The notes: generated by a model not told the origin, from the letters alone. A stretch of DNA of 6,435 bases from Deltaproteobacteria bacterium (GCA_005879245.1 VBLA01000137.1:1-6435), one strand, 5' to 3'. Positions 1 through 6,273 are shown, counted from the stretch's first letter. Program-made: numbers and translations.

Positions 1-11
1 TGCACGACTAT

Positions 12-37
12 GGCGGGAGGCCAACGCACCTCCCGCC
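12..37 (-). terminator. GC-rich hairpin downstream of the receiver-domain gene
   Basis: A perfect 9-bp inverted repeat (GGCGGGAGG at 12-20 and CCTCCCGCC at 29-37) with an 8-nt loop lies 24 bases past the stop codon of the minus-strand receiver-domain gene. Its position and stem strength suit a transcript 3' end. No T-run follows it on the minus strand, so it is not a textbook intrinsic terminator; it could stabilise an RNA end or act with Rho. Nothing else is visible in positions 1-60. Confidence 0.4.
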
Positions 38-60
38 GAACCGGCGCTCGGGGCGTCTGA

Positions 61-1059
61 TCAATGAGAAGCCTGGCGCCTGTCCTCCATCGCCCTCCGC
101 AGGGACAACTCCAGGGTATCGCACTCGACAGGCTTGGTCAGGTACGCGTCGAACCCGAGCTCCCGGGCCTGCCGCGAGCTGCTGCCGCTCCCGAATCCGG
201 AGACGGCGACGGCCGGTAGCTCGCCCCATCTCCGGTCAGCACGGAGCCGCCTGATGAACTCGAAGCCGTCCATCACAGGCATGCGGAGGTCGCAGAGGAT
301 CACATCGGCGTCTCCGCCCCGTAGCTTGTCGAGTGCTTCCTGGCCATCCTGGGCCAAGACGACGCGGGCACCCAGCGTCTCGAAGGCCACCTGCATTGCC
401 TCCCTGTCTTCGGCCGCATCATCCACCACCAGCACCGTCAGACCTTGCAGGATCGAGCGCGCGACTTTCTCATCGGGGCGAGGCTCAGCCGTCTCCGAGG
501 CGCGCTGCAGTTGGGGCGGGCGCACGGTGAATCCGGCCCAACGTGCGGGGACGCGGGTCAGCGGGTGGATGACCGTCCAATATAGCTCGGCTACCTGCTC
601 CGTCAGTGCCCGCCCGGTGCGCAGCACGTCCAGTTTTGCGACCTTGTCGCGCCAGGGCAGATGCGCCACGAGCATCTCACCGACGACCGTTCCCCGTTCC
701 CTGACGGCACGCGCCAGAGGGCTGCGTCGCACGGTAGGTCCATAGAGCAACCGATCGACCCGCGCGCGCGCCTCTGCCGCGACCTTACCGACTTCCGCCC
801 AGAGGGAGGCTATCCCCTGCGGGCGGCCGCCTGCGACCATGGTGTTCACGCCCTCCCGCAAGTCTCTAGCGAAGAGTTCAGCGGCGGTCCCGAGATGCTC
901 GACCGCCCTCCGCAACTCCTCGACCGGACGACGGCGTGTGGCGCCTGCCATGACGACCCTCCTCTCCCCGTCCCGCTTCGCCGCCTCCTTGAGCGTCCCA
1001 ACTAAGCCAGGCGAGTCACTCAGTGGCCCTGTCACCCCCCGGGCGTCAATCACCTTCAT
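61..1059 (-). CDS. Protein with uncharacterised N-terminal region and C-terminal response-regulator receiver (REC) domain
   Basis: A 332-aa cytoplasmic protein. Residues about 206-325 form a complete CheY-like receiver domain: acidic pair D213/D214 in LVVDD, phospho-acceptor D257 in CDLRMPVMDGF, S287 in AVSGFG and K309 in TKP. It should therefore accept a phosphoryl group from a histidine kinase. Residues about 1-200 are mostly helical-looking and charged, have no membrane segment or signal peptide, and match no domain I recognise; no HTH, GGDEF, HD or kinase motif is visible. REC domains usually come first, so this order is reversed. A Pro/Glu-rich stretch (about 187-200) looks like a linker. 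The start at 1059 has only a weak GGGAAA upstream. An in-frame ATG at 951 (residue 37) follows an excellent AGGAGGG with a 5-nt spacer and may be the true start, giving 296 aa. No kinase gene lies in the window. The REC assignment is firm; the output role is unknown. Confidence 0.88.
   Translation of the reverse strand: MKVIDARGVTGPLSDSPGLVGTLKEAAKRDGERRVVMAGATRRRPVEELRRAVEHLGTAAELFARDLREGVNTMVAGGRPQGIASLWAEVGKVAAEARARVDRLLYGPTVRRSPLARAVRERGTVVGEMLVAHLPWRDKVAKLDVLRTGRALTEQVAELYWTVIHPLTRVPARWAGFTVRPPQLQRASETAEPRPDEKVARSILQGLTVLVVDDAAEDREAMQVAFETLGARVVLAQDGQEALDKLRGGDADVILCDLRMPVMDGFEFIRRLRADRRWGELPAVAVSGFGSGSSSRQARELGFDAYLTKPVECDTLELSLRRAMEDRRQASH
956..962 (-). promoter_or_regulatory. Strong Shine-Dalgarno-like AGGAGGG before internal ATG of the receiver-domain gene
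   Basis: On the minus strand AGGAGGG is followed by TCGTC and ATG at 951-949, in frame with the receiver-domain gene. Inside the longer reading frame this stretch would be two consecutive AGG arginine codons, which are usually uncommon in a genome this GC-rich. It is a better ribosome binding site than the one before the upstream ATG at 1059. However, the 36 extra codons have third-position composition similar to the rest of the gene, so both starts stay possible. Confidence 0.45.
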
Positions 1060-1186
1060 GCGGTATTTTCCCGAGTCCCCGGGAGGAGATGGCCGTACGG
1101 AGGATGATGTAGTCTCCCGCGCCGATCGAGATGTCGGCGCACTCGGTCCACCGCCGGTTCATAGTGCGATTGCGGCACGGCCGCAT
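1046..1186 (-). CDS. Possible 46-aa small protein overlapping the start of the receiver-domain gene
   Basis: A short minus-strand frame runs from ATG at 1186 (a second ATG is at 1162) to TGA at 1046-1048, overlapping the annotated start of the receiver gene by 14 bases. The first 38 codons mostly end in G or C. The product looks protein-like, with an alternating hydrophobic segment (ADISIGAGDYIILRTAIS), a basic N-terminus (MRPCRNRTMNRRW) and two cysteines. The competing frame here gives a Pro/Arg/His-rich string typical of a shadow. I recognise no family. There is no good ribosome binding site before either ATG, and an in-frame TAG lies four codons upstream, so it could instead be the remnant of a longer gene. 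If real, the overlap would favour translational coupling to the start at 1059. Confidence 0.35.
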   Translation of the reverse strand: MRPCRNRTMNRRWTECADISIGAGDYIILRTAISSRGLGKIPHEGD

Positions 1187-1276
1187 GGAGGCCGGCTAAC
1201 CCAGGGCGGGGGCCTGCGCGGCACGTCGGGAAGCCCCCAGAGCTTCGTCTCCTAGGATTTACAGTAGAATCCGCAG

Positions 1277-1364
1277 CGGAGAGGGGGGGATTCGAACCCC
1301 CGGTGCCACGAGGGCACACACGATTTCGAGTCGTGCCGTTTCAACCGGGCTCACGCACCTCTCC
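1277..1364 (-). tRNA. tRNA-Ser (anticodon CGA)
   Basis: An 88-nt class II tRNA that reads UCG codons. All parts can be folded by eye: a 7-bp acceptor stem (GGAGAGG at 1364-1358 with CCTCTCC at 1284-1278) and discriminator G at 1277; a short D stem with a GAGCCCGGTTGA loop; anticodon stem CACGA/TCGTG around the loop CTCGAAA, placing anticodon CGA at 1328-1326; a long variable arm with stem GTGCC/GGCAC, as expected for serine; and a T stem GGGGG/CCCCC with loop TTCGAAT. The 3' CCA is not encoded. It lies 65 bases downstream of tadA on the same strand and may share its transcript. A short GGATT/AATCC inverted repeat follows at 1272-1255 without a clear T-run. Confidence 0.96.
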
Positions 1365-1429
1365 GGAGAGGTCGTGCGTAGCACAGGATGGCGGGGGCAG
1401 CCACCCGCCGCTTCAGATGCGACGCGAGG

Positions 1430-1969
<540 letters not shown>

Positions 1970-2221
1970 CTACTTCGCGCCGCCTTCCTGGCCGCCCTTC
2001 ATCTCACCGCCCTTCGCATCGTCGGCCTTCGGGGCGCTCGCCGCCTCGTCCTGGCACTTCTTCACGTCCTTTTCGTCGATCACCATCGTCTCGGCGACGT
2101 CCTTCACCGAGCGACCCGTCGCCAGGTACTTGTTCACCTGCTTGCAGTTGACGGCGGCACGGCCCGAGCCTGCGATCCCGAGAAGCAAGCCTGCTCCGAT
2201 CACCACGATACCTAGCTTCAT
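1970..2221 (-). CDS. Small secreted protein with two cysteines, function unknown
   Basis: An 83-aa protein with a clear N-terminal signal sequence: MK, a hydrophobic stretch to about residue 18, then GSGRAA with cleavage likely near residue 23. It should be exported to the periplasm or beyond. There is no lipobox cysteine right after the hydrophobic core. The mature part is short and helical (about 24-58), bounded by C26 and C56, which could form one disulfide. The middle (ATGRSVKDVAETMVIDEKDV) reads like two short helices joined by a turn, resembling an HTH-like hairpin although the protein is secreted. The tail (59-83) is a Gly/Lys/Glu/Ala-rich, low-complexity and probably disordered segment. 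Start choice is firm, with AAGGAGG seven bases before the ATG. It lies upstream of tadA but is separated from it by a strong hairpin. I do not recognise the family. Confidence 0.75.
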   Translation of the reverse strand: MKLGIVVIGAGLLLGIAGSGRAAVNCKQVNKYLATGRSVKDVAETMVIDEKDVKKCQDEAASAPKADDAKGGEMKGGQEGGAK

Positions 2222-2228
2222 GCGAGAG

Positions 2229-2235
2229 CCTCCTT
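2229..2235 (-). promoter_or_regulatory. Ribosome binding site of the 83-aa secreted protein gene
   Basis: AAGGAGG on the minus strand with a 7-nt spacer to ATG at 2221. This near-perfect site fixes the start codon and supports the small gene being real. Confidence 0.8.
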
Positions 2236-2260
2236 GCGCCGATGCGCGGTCGTCATGACG

Positions 2261-2304
2261 AAAAAACCCCGGCGCTCTATAGCAACGCCCGGCCGGCTAG
2301 GGAA
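2261..2304 (-). promoter_or_regulatory. Candidate promoter and leader element of the 83-aa gene, with hairpin and T6 run
   Basis: Reading the minus strand, TATAGA (2281-2276) resembles a -10 box (4 of 6 to TATAAT). With start of transcription a few bases later it would give a leader of roughly 48 nt ending at the strong ribosome binding site. The matching -35 position (TTCCCT at 2304-2299) is poor. The same place contains a weak hairpin (GGCG at 2289-2286 with CGCC at 2274-2271, plus two outer pairs) followed shortly by six Ts (2266-2261), the shape of an intrinsic terminator. It may be a promoter, a terminator or attenuator, or chance. Nothing else is evident in the 2222-2366 intergenic region. 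Confidence 0.3.
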
Positions 2305-2366
2305 GTTACGGCTTGGCACCGGGGGGCAGCGACGTGCTAGGCGTGAGCCCCGCCCCGATTCGAGCG

Positions 2367-3219
2367 ATGCGACTCCTCACGATCAACCTGCTGCACGGCG
2401 GGTTCTTGCCCTGGTTTCGCGAGGACCGGGCACGTACCGCGGCCCGACTCACCCTGCTCGCCGACGAGCTTGCGCGGCTGCGGCCGGACGTCATCGCCGT
2501 ACAAGAGGCGCTGGTCGCCTCGGCGCCGGGTGCCGTCGCGACATGGCTGGCCGGGCGGCTCGGCTACCAGGTGCGCTTTGCGACGGCGAACCCGTTCATC
2601 ATCCCGCCACCCGTCTCGCGGCACATTCCCGCGCACCTGCGCGCGCGCATCGACCGCGCCATCGCGGCGGCGCTCGATTTCGAAGAGGGCAGCGCCGTCT
2701 TGACGACGCTCCCCATCGTCGCACACGGCGTGCATCATCTGCCGCGGCCGAACCTGCCGCTCGAGAATCGCGTCGCCCTCCGCGTGCGCCTCATGGCACC
2801 GTCCGGCCCGCTCGACGTCTGGAACGTGCACCTGACCCGCGCGGGCGGGGGGCACCGCCGGCAGGTGGCTGCACTGGTCGCCCTCATCGGTCGCGAGTCC
2901 GCGGGTCTTCCCGCGGTCCTCCTCGGCGACTTCAACGTCAGCGAGGAGGCTGCCGGGATGCGCGTTCTCGGCGCGGCCGGGTTCCAAGACGCCTACCGCC
3001 TGGTCCACGGTTCGGCGCCGGGGCTGACCGCCTGGCAGCGCGTCGATGCGCCGGCCCCGACGGTCAGCCGGCGGGTCGACTATTGCTGGCTCGGACCTGG
3101 CCCGGCACGCGCCGTGCTCGAGAGCACCGTGGTGTTCGACCGGCGCGGCACGGGACCGCGTGGCGGTGCCCCTGTGGCCGTCGGATCACTACGGCTTGTT
3201 GACCGAGATCGCCGCCTGA
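2367..3219 (+). CDS. Endonuclease/exonuclease/phosphatase (EEP) family hydrolase with a C-terminal frameshift
   Basis: Members of this Mg-dependent superfamily (DNase I, exonuclease III, sphingomyelinase and phosphatase types) cleave phosphodiester or phosphoester bonds; the substrate here is unknown. Family motifs appear in order: N7 in MRLLTINLLHGG, metal ligand E47 in VIAVQEA, H155 in WNVHLT, D188 and N190 in LLGDFNV, and D238 in RRVDYCWL. The last motif, SDHYG with the catalytic histidine, is in the neighbouring frame: from about position 3154 that frame reads DRVAVPLWPSDHYGLLTEIA and stops at TGA 3217-3219. One surplus base near the GGG at 3152-3154 would explain this; removing it gives about 283 aa, normal for the family. 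Without the shift the first frame runs on to 3680 through an Arg-rich tail over the amidase gene. I chose ATG 2367 because family members begin at this MRLLT-like strand; TTG 2313 and GTG 2334 or 2343 are alternatives. No signal peptide is seen. Confidence 0.8.
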
Positions 3220-3267
3220 CGGGAATCTACTGGACAGTCACGCCACGGCCGGCGTACACCTCATGCG

Positions 3268-4323
3268 ATGCGCCTACTCGTCGCCGTCGCGCTGCTCGGA
3301 GCGATCGGGACGCCCGGCGGCGCCGCCACGGTCCTCGAGCACGTCGACGTAGCGGCGTCCAAGCCGACCGCGGTCCATGTTCGCCTCTCCGCGCCCGTGC
3401 ACCCCGTGGCGCGGGTGCTTCCGGCGCGGGACGACGCGCCCCCGCGTATCTACGTCGATTTTCCGGGCGCCGCACTCGACGGCACGCCGGCGACCGTCGA
3501 GGGTGCCGGGAATCTCCTCCGCGTCCGCACGGGGCAGTTCGATCGCACGACGGCGCGCGTGGTGCTCGACCTCGCGCGCCTCGCACCGTTCAGCGTGCGC
3601 GAGGAGGGAACGACGGTCACCATCGAGCTCGCCGCCGTCCCGCCGCCCCCGCCGGCGGCTGGGGCTTCGCCGGCCGCTGAGGCTTCGCCGCCGCCGGCCG
3701 CTGCCCCTGCCCCGCCACCTCCGGCGCCGCTCGCCCAGGCGCGACCGATCATCGTCGTCGATGCGGGGCACGGTGGGCGCGATCCGGGTGCCGCTGGCGT
3801 CGGCGGCGTGGTCGAGAAGGATGTCGTCCTCGAGCTCGCGCGCGTGCTGAGCGCGCGGCTGAGCGAGCGCCTCCCCGTCACCGTCATCATGACCCGCACC
3901 GACGACTCTTTCGTCCCCATCGAGGAGCGCCTCGCCGCGTCGGCGGAGGGCGCCGCGCTCTTCCTGTCGCTACACGCCAATGCCTGCCAGGATCCCGCTA
4001 CGGGCGGCCTCGAGCTGTTCTACGGCGGCGGCCCTCTTCGGCCGGCCAGCACGCACGCGACGAGCCGGACCGCTGCCCTCCTCGCCCGCTGCCTCGACAA
4101 GGCGCTCCGGGGCCGCGTCGCGCGGGTGCGCGGAGAGCCGCGGCCCGCCGGCTTCGGCGTTCTCATCCGCAACCCGGCGCCCAGCGCCCTGATCGAGATT
4201 GGCTATCTCACGCACCAGCGGGATGCCGCCCGGGCCCAGGATGCACGGTACCGGGAGGCGCTGGCGGATGCGCTGGTCGACGGGGTGGCGGCCTTCCTGC
4301 GCGCTTCCGCCCCTCGCCTCTGA
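3268..4323 (+). CDS. N-acetylmuramoyl-L-alanine amidase with AMIN and Amidase_3 domains (AmiC-like)
   Basis: A periplasmic zinc hydrolase that cuts the amide bond between N-acetylmuramic acid and the stem peptide of peptidoglycan, as AmiA/B/C do during daughter-cell separation. The 351-aa product has a signal peptide (MRLLVAVALLGAIGTPGGAA), an AMIN-type beta-rich targeting domain (about 22-122, with PPRIYVDFPG and FDRTTARVVLDL), a Pro/Ala linker (about 124-158) and a C-terminal Amidase_3 domain (about 159-345). Catalytic residues are all visible: zinc ligands H168 in DAGHGGRDPGA, E183 in VEKD and H236 in LSLHANA, and E310 in ALIEIGYLTH. Only about 74 residues separate H236 and E310, so the autoinhibitory helix insert known from EnvC-controlled AmiB/AmiC appears to be missing (inference). 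It starts 48 bases after the EEP gene with no clear ribosome binding site. No LysM domain is seen. No divisome gene is nearby. Confidence 0.93.
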   Translation: MRLLVAVALLGAIGTPGGAATVLEHVDVAASKPTAVHVRLSAPVHPVARVLPARDDAPPRIYVDFPGAALDGTPATVEGAGNLLRVRTGQFDRTTARVVLDLARLAPFSVREEGTTVTIELAAVPPPPPAAGASPAAEASPPPAAAPAPPPPAPLAQARPIIVVDAGHGGRDPGAAGVGGVVEKDVVLELARVLSARLSERLPVTVIMTRTDDSFVPIEERLAASAEGAALFLSLHANACQDPATGGLELFYGGGPLRPASTHATSRTAALLARCLDKALRGRVARVRGEPRPAGFGVLIRNPAPSALIEIGYLTHQRDAARAQDARYREALADALVDGVAAFLRASAPRL

Positions 4324-4345
4324 GCTACCGCCCTCCGGCCAGCCG

Positions 4346-4381
4346 ACCCTGTTTGACACTCAGCGCCGCAGGCGGCAGGGT
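4346..4381 (+). promoter_or_regulatory. Inverted repeat between the amidase and RHH genes, containing TTGACA
   Basis: ACCCTG (4346-4351) and CAGGGT (4376-4381) form a perfect 6-bp outer stem, with a smaller CGCC/GGCG hairpin inside. A TTT run follows partly within the outer arm. It could end the amidase transcript. The loop also carries a consensus -35 box TTGACA (4353-4358), but no credible -10 box lies at the usual spacing. The 3' arm holds the only Shine-Dalgarno-like AGGG before the RHH start at 4391, so folding could hide it. The exact role is uncertain. Confidence 0.35.
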
Positions 4382-4390
4382 TTAGAAAGC

Positions 4391-4588
4391 ATGAAAACCC
4401 CGTCCTACGACCCCGATCAGGAGCTCGTTCAGCTGGCGACGCGCATCCCGCGGCGCGTCGCGCGCCGGCTCAAGGAGTTCTGCGTGCGGAATGACGTGCG
4501 GTTGCAGAACTTCGTCCGGACCGCGTTGGCCGACAAGCTCGCCCGCGAGCGTGGCAGTGGCAGCCTGAAGCAGCGCCGCCAGGCCTGA
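4391..4588 (+). CDS. Small ribbon-helix-helix-type DNA-binding protein (copy A)
   Basis: A 65-aa protein with the pattern of a CopG/Arc-like ribbon-helix-helix domain: a short strand (about 13-20, VQLATRIP), helix 1 (about 21-35, RRVARRLKEFCVRND), a turn at V36 and helix 2 (about 38-52, QNFVRTALADKLARE). Such proteins dimerise, insert the paired strand into the DNA major groove and usually repress promoters, often their own. The tail is short and basic (SLKQRRQA). The second copy at the window end shares VQLATRIP, the R-LK--C core and the DV turn, with 15 of 27 aligned residues identical. A cysteine in helix 1 (C31) is kept in both. Only about 40 bases separate it from the convergent dehydrogenase gene, so there is no downstream toxin gene. 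It is likely a solitary regulator and not half of a toxin-antitoxin pair. The ribosome binding site is weak (AGGG or GAAAG). Confidence 0.75.
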   Translation: MKTPSYDPDQELVQLATRIPRRVARRLKEFCVRNDVRLQNFVRTALADKLARERGSGSLKQRRQA

Positions 4589-4597
4589 GGCAAGCCA

Positions 4598-4620
4598 CCC
4601 CGCAAGCTCCTGCGACGGGG
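4598..4620. terminator. Imperfect hairpin between convergent genes
   Basis: CCCC (4598-4601) with GGGG (4617-4620) and the inner GCA/TGC pairs form a bulged stem in the short gap between the plus-strand RHH gene and the minus-strand dehydrogenase gene. Its place suggests a shared transcript end for both genes. There is no T-run on either side, so the call rests on position and modest base pairing. Confidence 0.25.
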
Positions 4621-4628
4621 CTGAGCGA

Positions 4629-6035
4629 TCACAGTCGCGCGCTCAGCACCTGCAGGTCAGAGAACTCATCGAGCCCCCAGCGGCCGTTCTCGCGGCCGAT
4701 CCCGCTCCACTTCATGCCCCCGAAGGGAGCCAGCGCACCCGTGTTGATGTGCTGGTTCACCCACGCGGTCCCGCACTCCAGGCGCTGCGCCAGTTCCAGC
4801 CCCCGTGCCACATCGGCGGTCCAGACCGAGCCGCCGAGGCCATAGTGGGTCCGGTTTGCCTGGCCGAGGGCATCGTCCAGGTCGCGGTAGGCGATGATGG
4901 GGAGCGCGGTGCCGAACTGCTCCTCGTCGACCAGCCGGACCCCCGCGCCGACATCGGTGACGAGGGTCGGGGGGTAGAAGTACCCGGCGCGAGGGAGCGG
5001 CGCGCCGCCCGCGACCACCTTCCCGCCCTGCCGCCGCGCATCGTCGACCAGCTCCTGGACCCGTTCGAACTGTGGCCGGTTGTTGATCGGTCCGAGCTCG
5101 CTCCCGGCCTCGAGCCCCGCCCCCATGGTCACGCGACCCGCGAGCTCGGTGAGCGCCGCCACGATCGGCTGGTAGACCGTCTCGTGCACGTAGAGCCGCT
5201 TGATCGCCACGCAGATCTGCCCCGAGTTCGTGAACGCCCCCCAGAACAGCCGCTCGGCGACCGCAGCCGGATCGACGTCGGGGAGCACGACGGCCGGGTC
5301 GTTCCCGCCCAGCTCGAGCGTCACCCGCTTCAGGTCCTCGGCGGCCGCCCGCATGATCTTCTTGCCGGTGGGGACGCTCCCCGTGAAGGAGATCTTCCGC
5401 ACGCGCGGATCGCCGGTCATCCAGGCACCCACCTCGTCGCTGCCCCCGACGACGTTGAGCACGCCGGCCGGGACCAGAGCGCGGAACAGCGTCCCCAGCT
5501 CGAGGGAGCTGAGGGGCGTGAAGGGTGAGGGCTTCGCCACCACGGTGTTCCCGGCGAGCAGGGCCGGCCCGAGCTTACCGGCCAGGGTGGCGATCGGGTA
5601 GTTCCACGGGGTGATCGCCGCGGCCACCCCGAGCGGCTTCCGCACGACCGTCACGCGGAGCTTGCCGTCGTCGCGGAGCACCTCGACGGGAATGGGCTCC
5701 TCCGCACAGATGCGGAGCAGGCGGGCTGCCCCGCGCACCTCGTTCTGGGCGTGGGTGAGTGGCTTCCCCTGCTCCTGCGAGACGAGACGGCCGAGCGCGT
5801 CCGCCTGCCCGGCCAGCGCCTCACTCATGGCGCCGAGCGTCCGCCGGCGGAGCGCCTCGTCGTGCGGCCAGGCGCCCGCGAAGGCGCCCTCGGCCGCCGC
5901 CAGGGCACGATCGAGCTCCTCGCGGGTGGCATCGGGGCAGTCGGCGAAGGGCGCACCCGTGGCCGGGTCGATGACCGCGAAGTGCCGGCGCCCGGCGACC
6001 AGCTCACCGCCGATCAGGTGATGGAACGTCTTCAT
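4629..6035 (-). CDS. NAD(P)-dependent aldehyde dehydrogenase family protein
   Basis: A 468-aa cytosolic enzyme that oxidises an aldehyde to its carboxylic acid with NAD(P)+. The full active site is visible: oxyanion N145 in TPWNYP, cofactor-binding K168 in VVAKPSPFTP, the FTGSVPTGKKI turn (217-226), general base E241 in LELGGNDP, nucleophile C275 in NSGQICVAIKR, and E372 in DEEQFG. Length and motif spacing are normal. The AIKRLYVHE stretch after the cysteine, GLGGSVW and INTGALAPFGGMKWSGIG resemble the Streptomyces AldA-type branch of the superfamily (a judgement from memory). The usual proline after EEQFG is a threonine (EEQFGTALPI). The substrate cannot be told, since no pathway genes adjoin. 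The ATG at 6035 follows GAGGTAGG with an 8-nt spacer, and that ribosome binding site lies in the loop of a small GAGAG/CTCTC repeat (6039-6053). It is convergent with RHH copy A and divergent from RHH copy B. Confidence 0.95.
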   Translation of the reverse strand: MKTFHHLIGGELVAGRRHFAVIDPATGAPFADCPDATREELDRALAAAEGAFAGAWPHDEALRRRTLGAMSEALAGQADALGRLVSQEQGKPLTHAQNEVRGAARLLRICAEEPIPVEVLRDDGKLRVTVVRKPLGVAAAITPWNYPIATLAGKLGPALLAGNTVVAKPSPFTPLSSLELGTLFRALVPAGVLNVVGGSDEVGAWMTGDPRVRKISFTGSVPTGKKIMRAAAEDLKRVTLELGGNDPAVVLPDVDPAAVAERLFWGAFTNSGQICVAIKRLYVHETVYQPIVAALTELAGRVTMGAGLEAGSELGPINNRPQFERVQELVDDARRQGGKVVAGGAPLPRAGYFYPPTLVTDVGAGVRLVDEEQFGTALPIIAYRDLDDALGQANRTHYGLGGSVWTADVARGLELAQRLECGTAWVNQHINTGALAPFGGMKWSGIGRENGRWGLDEFSDLQVLSARL

Positions 6036-6165
6036 GGCGAGAGCCTACCTCTCGGCCGCCGCGGCCCACAAGGGCCCGCCGCGGACGTCGCGGCGCGCCA
6101 TCCCTCCCCCGGCGCGCTGGCGCTCTAGATTGGGAGTCCCACCTTCTCCCGGGAGGCGGTCCGGC

Positions 6166-6180
6166 GTACGACTTTCGTAC
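6166..6180. promoter_or_regulatory. Operator-like palindrome GTACGA-CTT-TCGTAC
   Basis: A perfect 6-bp inverted repeat with a 3-bp spacer lies about 130 bases upstream of the aldehyde dehydrogenase start and about 150 bases upstream of RHH copy B. Short two-fold symmetric sites of this size suit a dimeric regulator, and the RHH protein next door is an obvious candidate binder. A weak -10-like TACTAT (6178-6183) overlaps its right arm. Binding is inferred, not shown. Confidence 0.35.
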
Positions 6181-6244
6181 TATCATTGAAAGCCGAATAG
6201 TGGCGCCCGCCGACAATCCGGCCGGGTACGTCCGCCGATTGGTG

Positions 6245-6273
6245 TTGCAACGCGAAGGTTGTCACGCTAGCTT
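6245..6273 (+). promoter_or_regulatory. Possible sigma70-type promoter for RHH copy B
   Basis: TTGCAA (6245-6250, 4 of 6 to the -35 consensus), a 17-nt spacer and TAGCTT (6268-6273, 3 of 6 to the -10 consensus) stand upstream of the gene at 6328. Spacing is ideal but the -10 match is weak, and the sigma-factor consensus of this organism is unknown. Confidence 0.22.

Noticed and set aside
1277..1364. tRNA gene as an integration site for a mobile element
   Set aside because: No integrase gene and no repeated copy of the tRNA 3' end appear in the window, and the flanks are ordinary chromosomal genes.
3220..3680. Arg-rich C-terminal extension of the EEP reading frame to 3680
   Set aside because: It overlaps the amidase signal peptide, AMIN domain and start of the linker, has the composition of a GC-rich shadow frame, and begins exactly where the true EEP C-terminus (SDHYG) is found in another frame.
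4391..4588. RHH copy A as the antitoxin of a toxin-antitoxin module
   Set aside because: No second small gene fits: the amidase precedes it and the convergent dehydrogenase starts about 40 bases after its stop.
4749..5528. 259-aa plus-strand open frame inside the aldehyde dehydrogenase gene
   Set aside because: It is antisense to a fully conserved dehydrogenase, and its composition (Arg, His, Asp, Pro) reflects the reverse complement of GC-rich coding DNA.
2219..6049. Similar leaders (AGGCTCTCGC before ATG) of the 83-aa gene and the dehydrogenase gene
   Set aside because: The match is short and includes the ribosome binding site, so it is most likely chance; no wider upstream similarity was seen.
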